From NCBI RefSeq assembly GCF_004570865.1, contig NZ_SPQS01000007.1, positions 282,783-346,782 of the forward strand: a stretch of 64,000 nt of DNA. The letters are read 5' to 3'. The translations under genes were made by a program, and so were the position numbers. Positions 54,602 through 63,219 of this stretch are shown one piece after another; within the stretch, counting starts at the first letter, position 1; each line of letters begins with the position of its first letter. This DNA is from Bradyrhizobium frederickii (GTDB lineage: Bacteria; Pseudomonadota; Alphaproteobacteria; Rhizobiales; Xanthobacteraceae). Under the pieces are notes generated by a model. That model did no database searches. It was not told the DNA's origin and saw only the letters and a program-made list of their open reading frames with translations.

Positions 54602-54994
54602 TCACTTGGTTGCCGTGACGATCACCTTGCCGGTGACGGTCTCGGGCTCGCCCTGCACCTTGGCCGACAGCGTGACCTGGTAACGGCCGGCCATCGGCAG
54701 ATCGGTCTTGAAGGCGTAGACGCCCGGCTCCTTCGAGGGCAGCGGCGCCACGGCCGATTCCATCTCGGCCATCCCGTCCGGGGCCATGTCGACGCGAGTC
54801 TTGAAGATGACGGCGTCCGCCACCGGCTTGCCGGTCTGCTTGTTGGTCAGGCGAACCGAAAGCGTGACGTCGTCGCCCTTCTTCATCTGCGCGTTGACGG
54901 GCTCGAAGGCATAGTCGCCGGCACCCGCCATGGCGGCGGAAGCGGCAAGCGAAAGGGTGGCGGCGAGAGCCGCTGTGCTGAATTTGGAAAGCAT
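54602..54994 (-). CDS. Secreted FixH/YtkA-like protein
   Basis: Exported protein of 130 residues. Signal peptide MLSKFSTAALAATLSLAASAAMA, then a beta-sandwich with MKKGDDVTLSVRLTNKQTGKPVADAVI and KEPGVYAFKTDLPMAGRYQVTLSAKV, the pattern of FixH/YtkA-like domains. Several Met residues in DMAPDGMAEMES could bind copper. Its place 79 bp ahead of cusB and on the same strand suggests a metal-handling accessory to the efflux system. The frame is open upstream to 55075; the ATG at 54994 starts the signal peptide. Confidence 0.82.
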   Translation of the reverse strand: MLSKFSTAALAATLSLAASAAMAGAGDYAFEPVNAQMKKGDDVTLSVRLTNKQTGKPVADAVIFKTRVDMAPDGMAEMESAVAPLPSKEPGVYAFKTDLPMAGRYQVTLSAKVQGEPETVTGKVIVTATK

Positions 54995-55098
54995 GGTCCT
55001 GTCCTCATGATCTGATCTTTCGCCGTGGCGCATGGCGCGCACGTCAGTCGTCGACGCGCGCAGGCAATGCCGCACGCGCGTCCTTGGGCTTGGCGAGA

Positions 55099-55464
55099 TC
55101 AGATTCGAGGAGGCCGGAACGGAGGACTGCCGCCGCGGACGGAGACGACCTGGTCCTCAGGGATGGCGATCGTGCTCGCCGCAACGGCGAAACGGCCGAG
55201 GGCGACGGGCCTGACGTCATCGAGCGCAACGAGTCCGCCGACGCAGCAGAAGCCCATCCCGCATTTGTAGTCGCCGGTCTGGGACGGCGTTCCCTTCATG
55301 TCGGGACAGCAATCGTCCATCGCCATCTCGGCGTCGCCGCCCATCGGCATCGCCACCTGCATGTCGTCCGACGACATGGCAAGGCTGGAAGCGGACACGC
55401 CAGCCGGCAGCATCGCCAAGGATATGGCAATGGCGAATGCCAGGATGGTACGGACGAACCGCAT
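55099..55464 (-). CDS. Small secreted Met/Cys-rich protein, possible metal binder
   Basis: Hypothetical protein of 121 residues. A signal peptide (MRFVRTILAFAIAISLAMLP...SA) is followed by a Met/Asp/Cys-rich middle: MSSDDMQVAMPMGGDAEMAMDD in part, then CCPDM and KCGMGFCC. That composition suits copper or another soft metal. The gene lies first in the row leading to the FixH-like gene and cusBA on the same strand, 104 bp from the former. The last ~40 residues are less hydrophobic and unlike a known domain. No established family name can be given. Confidence 0.7.
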   Translation of the reverse strand: MRFVRTILAFAIAISLAMLPAGVSASSLAMSSDDMQVAMPMGGDAEMAMDDCCPDMKGTPSQTGDYKCGMGFCCVGGLVALDDVRPVALGRFAVAASTIAIPEDQVVSVRGGSPPFRPPRI

Positions 55465-55607
55465 CAAGATCGACTTACCTTTCGGGCCGCAACGCCTCCT
55501 TCCTAACATATCCCGGAGCCGGCGGCGCTGGTTGATCCGGATCAAGCATGCGTGACCAGGGGCCGGCTGTCCAGTTCGGCAAGTGGCTTCTCGCGGTGCC
55601 GCGGCCG

Positions 55608-56435
55608 CTAATGCCCTCCGCAGCGGCAGCGCTCGTAGTCGGCGGGATCGTGGCTGTTAACGATTGTCACGCGATCGCCGTGGTCTTGCTTCAGCGCGCG
55701 CAGCCGGGCCTGGTTGGCGATCCGCATGTTGCGGTCCATGTCGCCGCGGCGCTGGAAAAAGCCGAGCATCAAGGGCACACGCGGCGATGCGTCGAGCTGC
55801 GCGTGGTGGAAATAGCTGTCGCCGGCATGCAGCAGCCATTTGTCGCCTGAGCGCACCGCAATGCCGCAATGCCCGAGCGTATGGCCGGCGAGCGGGATCA
55901 TCAGGATGTCCGCCTCCTTGTCGCCGAGCGCGCGCACGCCCTTGAAGCCGAACCAGTCCTCGCCGGCTTCGCCATAGAATGCCCAGCGCGGTCCGTGGCT
56001 CCATTGGCCCGTGACATAGCGCCCCTCGGGCGGCTCGGGTTTGCCCAGCACCGCCATGTCGTATTCGGCGCGATGGACGTGGATCGCCGCGTGGGGAAAG
56101 TCGGGCACGCCGCCGGCGTGATCGCGGTCGAGATGCGTCAACAGCAGGTGGCGCACGTCCTTGGGTGAATAGCCGAGCGCCCTCACCTGCTCGGCCGCCG
56201 TTTCCGCGGGACCGAGCCTTGGCGCGGTCTGCCGCACCCACCGCCGCCCAAGCCGCTCGGGCGCCGCGATGTCATCGAGGCCGATACCGGTGTCGACCAG
56301 GGCGAGCCCGTCATTCGTCTCCAGCAGCAGGCAGTGGCAGACCAGGCGGGCGCGCTGGAACAAGCCGCCGCTGCCATTCACCAGGCGGCGGCCGATCGGG
56401 CACATCGTGCCGGCGTTGAGATGGTGGATCTTCAT
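55608..56435 (-). CDS. Metallo-beta-lactamase-fold hydrolase, N-acyl homoserine lactonase-like
   Basis: Hydrolase of 275 residues. The dizinc motif is HLDRDHAGG with further ligands in PLAGHTLGHCGI, LLHAGDSY and the late NSHDP histidine, the order found in AiiA-type lactonases. The opening MKIHHLNAGTMCPIG is typical of this group. Lactonase activity on quorum-sensing signals is possible, but relatives also act on other lactones and esters. It is divergent from a LysR regulator over a 95-bp spacer with a perfect inverted repeat. Confidence 0.88.
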   Translation of the reverse strand: MKIHHLNAGTMCPIGRRLVNGSGGLFQRARLVCHCLLLETNDGLALVDTGIGLDDIAAPERLGRRWVRQTAPRLGPAETAAEQVRALGYSPKDVRHLLLTHLDRDHAGGVPDFPHAAIHVHRAEYDMAVLGKPEPPEGRYVTGQWSHGPRWAFYGEAGEDWFGFKGVRALGDKEADILMIPLAGHTLGHCGIAVRSGDKWLLHAGDSYFHHAQLDASPRVPLMLGFFQRRGDMDRNMRIANQARLRALKQDHGDRVTIVNSHDPADYERCRCGGH

Positions 56436-56494
56436 CGCGTGTTCCTGCCGGTTGTGAGCAGGAGAGTTCTTGTCATCGTTCGATCCATAGGTAA

Positions 56495-56513
56495 AATATC
56501 AAGTATTGATATT
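56495..56513. promoter_or_regulatory. LysR-type operator: perfect 8-3-8 inverted repeat
   Basis: AATATCAAGTATTGATATT: two 8-bp arms around GTA, in the divergent spacer, 18-36 bp before the LysR start and 60-78 bp before the hydrolase start. It includes a T-N11-A type core as LysR proteins bind, and the position suits both autorepression and hydrolase control. Confidence 0.7.
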
Positions 56514-56530
56514 ATCTCTAGGCTAATCCT

Positions 56531-57370
56531 ATGGATATCCGCGAGCTCCGCTACTTCGCCGCCGTCTACCGCGAACGCAATCTAACCGCCGCCGCGCGGG
56601 CTTGCTTCGTGTCGCAGCCCTCGATCTCGACCGCGATCACCAATCTGGAAGCCGAGCTCGGCACCACGCTGTTCATCCGGCACAAGAAGGGCGTGGCGCC
56701 GACCGCTTCGGCCGAGCAGTTTCACACGCTGGCCCGCCGCATCATCGACGAAACCGATGCGGCGCGCGGCCTGTTCAGGAAGCCGAGCACGAAGACCAAT
56801 GTCACGCTGGGCCTGATGCGCACACTCGACGTGCCCCGGACCATCGCGCTGCTGAAGCCACTGACGGCGCGCAGCGACGTTTCGCTCCGGCTCGTCGGCA
56901 GCGACGAGCAGGCCGATGCACGCATCATCTCCAAGAGCATGCTGCGCAAGGACGAGCATTTCGTCCCGCTGTGGAGCGAGCGCTATGTCGCCGCGCTGCC
57001 GCCGTCGCATCCGCTGACGCTGAAGGACAAGCTTCGCACCGCCGATCTCGCCGGCGTACCGCTGATCGACCGCTGCCATTGCGAGCAAAGCGCGTTCTTC
57101 GGCCGCACGGCGCAGCAGCGCCAGACCGCGGCGATCGCGCAGTCGGAGGATTGGGCCGTCGCGCTGGTCGCCGCCGGCGTCGGCGTCGCCATCGTTCCGG
57201 AAGGCGTGGCGCGCGGCAATCCCGACATCGCCGTGCGCGAGATCGAGGCCAAGATCAAGCGCGAGGTCGGCCTCGCCTACCGCGCTTCAGTGCCGCTGGC
57301 GGATGCGCTGAAGGCGTTCGTCGGCAAGCTGCAGAAGCAGAGGCCGGCCCGGACCCCGCGCCGGGGTTGA
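56531..57370 (+). CDS. LysR-family transcriptional regulator
   Basis: Regulator of 279 residues. The winged helix is MDIRELRYFAAVYRERNLTAAARACFVSQPSIS, followed by the periplasmic-binding-protein-like effector domain. The effector half is a little short, with SEDWAVALVAAGVGVAIVPEGVA near the end as expected. It lies opposite the lactonase-like gene with one candidate operator between them, so it probably controls that gene and itself. Its end is 8 bp from the convergent zinc-ribbon membrane protein gene. Confidence 0.93.
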   Translation: MDIRELRYFAAVYRERNLTAAARACFVSQPSISTAITNLEAELGTTLFIRHKKGVAPTASAEQFHTLARRIIDETDAARGLFRKPSTKTNVTLGLMRTLDVPRTIALLKPLTARSDVSLRLVGSDEQADARIISKSMLRKDEHFVPLWSERYVAALPPSHPLTLKDKLRTADLAGVPLIDRCHCEQSAFFGRTAQQRQTAAIAQSEDWAVALVAAGVGVAIVPEGVARGNPDIAVREIEAKIKREVGLAYRASVPLADALKAFVGKLQKQRPARTPRRG

Positions 57371-57378
57371 AGGCTGGG

Positions 57379-58143
57379 CTATCCCAGCAAGCCCTTCAAG
57401 CCGGCATAGATGGAGCCGACGGCGGTCGCGGCGACGCCGGCCAGCGGGCCGACGGTCTGCATCAGGTCCTGGATCAAGCGGGCGCGGCGGCGCAGTTGCT
57501 CCTCGCCGACGTGCTGCCCGAGCAGGCGCGCCACGCGGAAGGCGAACGCGTTGGGCTTGCCGCCCTGGGTCAGCACGCGCGGCAGCACCTGGAAGATCAC
57601 GACGCTGAGGATGTTTCCGGAGACGAAGGCAAGCAGGATGCTGGCTCCATATTCGAACACTTCGCGCCATTCGATCCAGGCTTCCGGCAGGATCGGAACA
57701 TGATCGTGAATTCCCGTGACCGTCAGCATCGACAGGACGCTGACGGCTGCCGAAAGGAACGCCAGCACCAAGGCCGCCAAGGCCGAAACCCGGTGCAGCG
57801 GGTAGGCCGCGAATCCGAACAGCAGCGGTATGGCGATGGACGCGATCCGAAGCGGGATCGGCGACAGGTTGAAAGTGATGGTCACGAGCACGTGCGCGAT
57901 CACCAGAAGAAGGGACGGTATCGCAACGTAGAGAACCGCATGCGTGGTGAAATAGCGCAGCGGATTCTTGTACCGTTCGAGCCGGACGTTGATCCGGTCG
58001 AGATCACGCCTGAGCCTGTCCAGATCGGCGACGATCTCTTCGATCTCGAGCAGGGTCGGCCGCACCACGCGCAGGTCGCGCGAGCAGTGCTTGCACGCGA
58101 TGGCTTCGTCCTTGATCGTCTCGGCGCAGAACGGACATTCCAT
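57379..58143 (-). CDS. Zinc-ribbon membrane protein, fourth gene of the CHAT unit
   Basis: Protein of 254 residues. Residues 1-20 are a zinc ribbon (MECPFCAETIKDEAIACKHC), then a coiled coil (LLEIEEIVADLDRLRRDLDRINVRLE, about 31-56), then about four to five membrane helices (70-95, 97-112, 120-145, 160-185) and a C-terminal helix with a Gly-rich end (VGPLAGVAATAVGSIYAGLKGLLG). It shares the zinc-ribbon-plus-coiled-coil plan with the 65-residue gene just upstream. The ATG at 58143 is 2 bp past that gene's stop. No family name is known to me; the partner genes are the main clue. Confidence 0.8.
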   Translation of the reverse strand: MECPFCAETIKDEAIACKHCSRDLRVVRPTLLEIEEIVADLDRLRRDLDRINVRLERYKNPLRYFTTHAVLYVAIPSLLLVIAHVLVTITFNLSPIPLRIASIAIPLLFGFAAYPLHRVSALAALVLAFLSAAVSVLSMLTVTGIHDHVPILPEAWIEWREVFEYGASILLAFVSGNILSVVIFQVLPRVLTQGGKPNAFAFRVARLLGQHVGEEQLRRRARLIQDLMQTVGPLAGVAATAVGSIYAGLKGLLG

Positions 58144-58145
58144 CG

Positions 58146-58343
58146 CTAACGCGAATGCCTCCGCCTCATGAAGGCCTCGGCCTCGTCTCTGGCCCGTTTC
58201 AGCTCGTCGCGCAGCTCCTGGCGCTTGCGCAGGAGATCGTCACGCTCCGCAATCAGCGTCGCGGGAACGGCGATGTCGCGCCCGCAGGACGCGCAGACAA
58301 GCGCCCCCTCCCCGGTCCCCGCCTGGCAGTAGGGACACCTCAC
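58146..58343 (-). CDS. Small zinc-ribbon coiled-coil protein
   Basis: A 65-residue protein: zinc ribbon CPYCQAGTGEGALVCASCG (cysteines 3, 6, 18, 21) followed by a single charged helix (LIAERDDLLRKRQELRDELKRARDEAEAF) suited to coiled-coil pairing. The GTG start overlaps the stop of the Ig-like protein gene by 4 bp (GTGA). The plan repeats the N-terminal third of the next protein in the unit, so the two may pair through their coils. No DNA-binding or catalytic motif is visible. Confidence 0.75.
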   Translation of the reverse strand: MRCPYCQAGTGEGALVCASCGRDIAVPATLIAERDDLLRKRQELRDELKRARDEAEAFMRRRHSR

Positions 58344-58783
58344 TTGGGTGCGACCTTGAGCGTAAAGACGGTCGTGCCCGAACGGCCATCACTGTCCTTG
58401 ATATCGACGCGCACCATGTATTCGCCGGGGGGCAGCTCCGCATCCTGCATGTTGATGCCGTCCGCCTTCACGAAGGGCTTGACCCGCGGGGTGAGGTCCA
58501 CGTTCGGTGTCCGGAGAAAGATCATCTTGACCGACTCCGGATCGATCCTTGCCCCGCCATAGGACTGGAATTTCAAGACCAGCGGCAGAGGTGAACTCGC
58601 GGAATCGCCCGGCGAGACGAACTCGACCTTGGGGCCGCGCATGATGCCGCGTTGCTCCACGGCCACCGCGCCTTTCGGAGGCGGCAGCTTGGCTTCCTCC
58701 TCCGTGATCAATGGCGTGGCACGCGATGGTCCCGAGAACAACAGACCTGCGGCAACAACGCCCAGCAAGACATTCCGCTTCAT
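58340..58783 (-). CDS. Secreted Ig-like protein, second gene of the CHAT unit
   Basis: Exported protein of 147 residues with a signal peptide (MKRNVLLGVVAAGLLFSGPSRA) and a linker with LPPPKGAVAVEQRG. A single beta-sandwich domain follows: KVEFVSPGDSASSPLPLVLKF, then DPESVKMIFLRTP, PFVKADGINMQDAELPPGEYMV and GRSGTTVFTLKVAP. The strand order suits an Ig/cadherin-like module that could serve as an adhesion or carrier domain. It starts 26 bp after the CHAT gene stop and overlaps the next gene by 4 bp, so it belongs to the same transcript. Confidence 0.75.
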   Translation of the reverse strand: MKRNVLLGVVAAGLLFSGPSRATPLITEEEAKLPPPKGAVAVEQRGIMRGPKVEFVSPGDSASSPLPLVLKFQSYGGARIDPESVKMIFLRTPNVDLTPRVKPFVKADGINMQDAELPPGEYMVRVDIKDSDGRSGTTVFTLKVAPK

Positions 58784-58809
58784 TTTCCGTACCCCCCTTC
58801 CCCCGTTCG

Positions 58810-61800
58810 TCAACGCAGGCCGCCATCGCCGATGATCGTGTACGGCGCCCAGAACAGCGGATGCGCATAGGCAAACTCGGTCTTGCCCTCGCTGTTGAGA
58901 TAGCCGGGGCCATCGACGAGGGCCATCGCCGCCTGGCGCAGCGCCTCGCTGCGCGACAGTTTCGGATCGTCGGCCTGCCGCTTGAACAGATCCGTCACCA
59001 ATTGCCGCGCCGATTGCGAATGCACCGACCAGTTCGTCACCAGCAGCGCGCGCGTCCCGGCGTAGAAGAACGCGCGCCCGAGCCCGGATGCCGCCTCGGC
59101 CCCTGCGCCGGCGCCCGCGCCGGTGTTGCAGGCCGATAGGATCACCCAATCCGCATCGAGCTTGAGGCCGAGGATTTCCTCCATGGTCAGGAGGCCGTCG
59201 CCGCCTTCGCCCGTCACCGCCGGCGAGGACAAAGCGAGCGCCGGCTGCGTCAACCCGTTCAGCTCGCCGGGGACGAGACCGTGGGTGGCAAAGGCCAGGA
59301 TCCTGAAGCCGGACAGATTCATGGTCTTCACCGCGCTCTCGGTGGCGTTCTTGCCGAGGAACAGCACCTTCGAGGGATCGGCCTGCAGCGCCAGCGCAAT
59401 CGATTTCAGCTCGTCCGCGGTATCGGGAAGCCGGGGCAGCAAACCGAGCTCGGCGCTATCGACGCCGTCCAGCTTCGGACTGTTGCGCCGCTTCAGCGGG
59501 CCACCGCGCGTGACATTGCCGCCGGCGTCGGCGACCTGGATCTTCTCCCCGGCGCCGTCCGCCTCGGCCTGCTGGTCCCTGTTGAAATAGGGATCGCCGA
59601 AAGCGACGAGGTCGCCGCGGCCGGGCTTGCCCGGCGGCAATTGCCGGAGCGTGCGCAACGCCGCCGCGGACGGTACTGTCGACACGGCATGGGTTCGCGC
59701 CAGCCACGGCACGTTGCGATAGCCGACAAAGAGCGGGTCCTCGTCGGCAGCCACCTGTGCCGGCGCCGTGGGCAACAGGGACAGCGGCAGCAATCCGAGC
59801 GCGCCATTGGTCACGACGATGAGGTTCTTGGCCGGCTTCCATCCGCTCTCGACAGGTCTGAGCAGAAGATCGTAGAGCTCGTAGCCGAGCGCGAGGTCGA
59901 AGGGCGGAATGTCCGAGATCATCGCCGCCTGCGGCTCGAGGGCTTCGCGCAGCTTGCGGATCTTGCTCTCGATGTCGCCGATCTTGGCAGGCACGGCGGC
60001 GAACGCCACCGGTCCCGACTTCGGCACCGCCCAGACGAAGCTGCCGTTCTGGCCGAAATAGAACGACAGCATGGCCTCGTTGTCAGCCAGGGAAGCGCGG
60101 ATCTCGGCGACACTCGGCGGCCGGGGCGAGACTAGATCGGCATAGATCGGGAATTTCTGCTTGATCTCCTGGCGCGCCTTGTCGCGCTGCCCGCGCAACG
60201 CTGTGATCGAGGCCTGGATCTGCGCAACGCCCTTCTCGTCCCGTTCCGCCGAAGGCAGGGCGAGCACATTGTTGAGCGTGCCGAGCTGGGCGTTGACCTG
60301 CTTGGTCAGATCCTGCTCCTTGCGCACGAGTTCGGAGAGCGCGGGATCCTTGGCCGCCGCACGCGCACTCGACGCCGCCAGCGCCTGCTGGACCGAACGG
60401 CCGCGGATCGCGTCGGCGAGGCTGAACGTCTCCTCGCCGACATCCTTGCCGGTCCCTTCGGCCCTGGCAAGCAGCATCAAATAGCTCTCGACGATGGTCT
60501 GCAGCCGCTGGCTGCGCGCGGCGACCACCGTCGTATTCTCGTCATCGGCGTTTTCGTTGGCGCCCGCCATCATGATCGGAATGGCGGCCTTGTACTCGCG
60601 GATCGCCTCGGCATCGCGCCTTGCGCGCATCAGGCCGACGGCCAGGGTGCCGCGCGCTGCCGCGGCGTCGAAATGATTTTCTCCGACCCGCGCGATCTGC
60701 TTCTTGACGAGCTGCTCGGCGGCGGCAATGCCCGCGTCGAGTTGCCCGGAGCCGTACAGCGACATGATGCGAGATGGATTGAGCTCGAACACCTGGCGGC
60801 GCTGCGGTTCCCAATTGGCGATCGCCCGGTCGATGCGTGCGAACAGCTCGTTTCCTTCGGCATTCTTGCGCTCGAGCGTCAGGATGCCGGCGAGCTGCGC
60901 CAGCAACTGCACCGTCGAATGGGAATCGTCCGGCACGCCGACGGTCCTGTTGATCTCCAGGGCGACACGGCCCAATTGCTCGGCTTCCTCGTAGCGGCCC
61001 TGCTCGACGAGAATTCCGGCGAGTCCCATCACGTAGCGCGGCGTCACCGGATTGTACTTGCCGGTATCCTTCAGGCGCGAGAGCAGCGCGCGGCGCGCGT
61101 CGACCTCGGCTTCGGCCAGCCGGCCCTGCCGCGCCTTCATGCGAGCCTGGCTGAGCACGAGGTTGTCGATTGCCTGCAGCATGACGGTCTCCGCCGGGGG
61201 ATTGTCCGAGTCCATCACGCCCTTCATGCCCGCCCGCTTGCGCTGCTCGGACACGCGATAGGCGGCCTCGGCCTCCGCGAACTGCCCGCGCGCTTCGAAG
61301 ATCAGGGCCCGTGTGGCTTCGAGCTCCCCTTCCCAGTTCTGTCCCAGGCGCGCGTAGGAAGCACGCCAGCCCGGAAGACCGCTGGTGCGCGCTTCCTGGA
61401 TCACGGCCTGGGTGCGGCGCAGATAGGCTTCTGCCTGGGCGACATCGCCCATCTGGATGAGGTTGGCGGCGACGGACCTGTTGGCGCTCAATTGATAGCC
61501 CTTGGCCCCCTGCTGGGTGGCCGTCTCACGCAACAGGCGCTGGATGACCTCGAGCGATCGTTTTGGATCACCGGCTGCGGCGTATTGCATCGAGAGAAGC
61601 TGCTGCAGGCGGCCCATCATGTTGGCCTCGACCGCACCACGGCCGACCTCGACGGCCTTGCTGGCGTCGGCGATGGATTCGGCGAGCCGGCCGAGCTGCG
61701 CGCGCGCATTGGCGCGGTCGAAATAGAACTGCGCGAGATCCGCGCGGGATTCCTTTCCCGTCGGTGTCGAATCCGCGTCCGCCTTCAGCTCCGCGAGGAG

Positions 61801-62214
61801 TTTCGAGTCGGGCTTTTCGCTGTCGAGGATCGCGGTGATGTCGGCGATGGTGCGGGGCGGCGCGACGAAATCCTTCGGCAGCGCCGTGCCGGGTTCGAGC
61901 TTGGGTGCCGCTTCCTTGGGAAGCTCGACTGCGACGTTGGCGCGGCCATTGGCGGCATTCAGCGCCGCCATCACACAGGCTCTGACCTGAGGCGATGCCT
62001 TGGCGCGGCAGGCTTCGAGATTGGCGCCTCCGCCTGCGCGCATGCAGGCCTGCACGATCGGCTTGCCGACGCTCATCCGGCAATTCTCGATCGCCGCCTC
62101 CTTGGTCAGCGCGGCGGCCGAGCCGACCGATCCAAGCAGAATGGCAAGTGCCAGCAGGTGGCGCGGGGAAACATCCAGACGGCTCATGAAAGGACGCGCT
62201 GCGTCTAAGCTCAT
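58810..62214 (-). CDS. Exported TPR-CHAT caspase-like protein, first gene of the unit
   Basis: Protein of 1134 residues (start at 62214; an ATG at 62187 would begin directly at the signal peptide). Residues 10-36 look like a signal peptide (SPRHLLALAILLGSVGSAAA). A Cys-rich helical hairpin follows, with C45-x11-C57 and C69-x10-C80. TPR-type helices span about 150-700, with coiled coil near 690-760. The CHAT protease domain occupies about 790-1134; its dyad is H978 (AFATHG) and C1029 (LSACNTG). CHAT proteins are caspase-fold peptidases, some in defence or cell-death systems. A signal peptide is unusual for that role. Three small genes follow on the same strand. Confidence 0.9.
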   Translation of the reverse strand: MSLDAARPFMSRLDVSPRHLLALAILLGSVGSAAALTKEAAIENCRMSVGKPIVQACMRAGGGANLEACRAKASPQVRACVMAALNAANGRANVAVELPKEAAPKLEPGTALPKDFVAPPRTIADITAILDSEKPDSKLLAELKADADSTPTGKESRADLAQFYFDRANARAQLGRLAESIADASKAVEVGRGAVEANMMGRLQQLLSMQYAAAGDPKRSLEVIQRLLRETATQQGAKGYQLSANRSVAANLIQMGDVAQAEAYLRRTQAVIQEARTSGLPGWRASYARLGQNWEGELEATRALIFEARGQFAEAEAAYRVSEQRKRAGMKGVMDSDNPPAETVMLQAIDNLVLSQARMKARQGRLAEAEVDARRALLSRLKDTGKYNPVTPRYVMGLAGILVEQGRYEEAEQLGRVALEINRTVGVPDDSHSTVQLLAQLAGILTLERKNAEGNELFARIDRAIANWEPQRRQVFELNPSRIMSLYGSGQLDAGIAAAEQLVKKQIARVGENHFDAAAARGTLAVGLMRARRDAEAIREYKAAIPIMMAGANENADDENTTVVAARSQRLQTIVESYLMLLARAEGTGKDVGEETFSLADAIRGRSVQQALAASSARAAAKDPALSELVRKEQDLTKQVNAQLGTLNNVLALPSAERDEKGVAQIQASITALRGQRDKARQEIKQKFPIYADLVSPRPPSVAEIRASLADNEAMLSFYFGQNGSFVWAVPKSGPVAFAAVPAKIGDIESKIRKLREALEPQAAMISDIPPFDLALGYELYDLLLRPVESGWKPAKNLIVVTNGALGLLPLSLLPTAPAQVAADEDPLFVGYRNVPWLARTHAVSTVPSAAALRTLRQLPPGKPGRGDLVAFGDPYFNRDQQAEADGAGEKIQVADAGGNVTRGGPLKRRNSPKLDGVDSAELGLLPRLPDTADELKSIALALQADPSKVLFLGKNATESAVKTMNLSGFRILAFATHGLVPGELNGLTQPALALSSPAVTGEGGDGLLTMEEILGLKLDADWVILSACNTGAGAGAGAEAASGLGRAFFYAGTRALLVTNWSVHSQSARQLVTDLFKRQADDPKLSRSEALRQAAMALVDGPGYLNSEGKTEFAYAHPLFWAPYTIIGDGGLR

Positions 62215-62441
62215 CTCGAAGAACCTTCGGATAAATGACTTTGAAGAAACGAGACAATCCTATCCCCCTGGCCGGGAAGGACAAGCGCTATCAATGCGGT
62301 TCCCGGACGCGCTCAAGAGGGGTTCGACGGCCCGTCCGGGCATGAGGGGCCAGGAATTGCGGGGGACAGCCGGGTCCGGCCCGGTCGCGCCGGCAAACCG
62401 CGGCACGATCGCCCGCGTTGACGGGCGGCGGGCCCGCGCGC

Positions 62442-63203
62442 TCAGCCCTTCGAGATGACCGCGCGGCCGTAGGGCGGTTGCGCCTGGACCGGCGGGTTGG
62501 CGGTCTGGGCGGCGAGTTCGCCGATCAGGCGGTCGGCATCGGCGGCCATGCCGTCGGGGGCCTGGATCACCAGCCGCTCCAGCGCCCAGCGGTAGGACGA
62601 GACACGCTGCTCCAGGCATTGCTGCACCCACTGCACGATCAGCGAGTTCTCCTGCATGCGCGCGACCGCATCGTCCCTCTCTCTCGGCGAGAGCGCGGAG
62701 ACGCGGGCCATGCTGGCATCGCGCTTCCTGTCGAGGTCGATGACTCGGATCGCCGAGGCGAAGAACGGCTCGAAGCGGGTGATGTCGTTGCGCACGTCCT
62801 CGATCAGCTGCGCATAGCGCGAGGAGTGCGAGCGGTGCGGCTCGTCGATCAGCGTGCGTCCGTACATGGTGCGGTCGAACACGACCTTCTGCCGCCAGGG
62901 CGAGGGCAACGCCTTGTAGTCGCCGAACACGCTCTTCCATGCGGGGCGCGACAGCGGCGGCTCGATCATGGGATAAGCGAGGTCGCGCAGCTGGCGCTCC
63001 TCGTCGGTGAGCTGGAATTGCGACGGCCTCAGGCCGACGCTGGACGTGACCTCCGCGCCCAGCCAGCGATGCATGTCGTCGCTGCGCATGTCGGCGCGGG
63101 TGCGGCCGAAATCGCCGCCGCTGCACGCACCGAGCGTGGCGGCGAGCAGCGCGAGCAGGACGGCCGATCTGACGGGCCGGATCTGGCGGACGGTGTCCGG
63201 CAT
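62442..63203 (-). CDS. Lipoprotein of unknown function
   Basis: Protein of 253 residues. Hydrophobic residues 15-28 lead to the lipobox LGAC, so the mature protein is probably anchored by a lipid at Cys29. The body is helical and rich in Arg/Asp with PWRQKVVFDRTMYGRTLIDEP and AQLIEDVRNDITRFEPFFASA, and no catalytic motif is evident. The frame extends upstream to 63287; the ATG at 63203 gives a proper signal peptide. It lies 227 bp upstream of the CHAT gene on the same strand, and may or may not be part of that transcript. Confidence 0.75.
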   Translation of the reverse strand: MPDTVRQIRPVRSAVLLALLAATLGACSGGDFGRTRADMRSDDMHRWLGAEVTSSVGLRPSQFQLTDEERQLRDLAYPMIEPPLSRPAWKSVFGDYKALPSPWRQKVVFDRTMYGRTLIDEPHRSHSSRYAQLIEDVRNDITRFEPFFASAIRVIDLDRKRDASMARVSALSPRERDDAVARMQENSLIVQWVQQCLEQRVSSYRWALERLVIQAPDGMAADADRLIGELAAQTANPPVQAQPPYGRAVISKG

Positions 63204-63219
63204 TGCATCAAGCCGGATG

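Noticed and set aside
58810..62214. CHAT protein as part of a type III-E CRISPR (Craspase) system
   Set aside because: No Cas7-11-like gene or CRISPR array is nearby, and the protein appears exported, so this reading does not fit.
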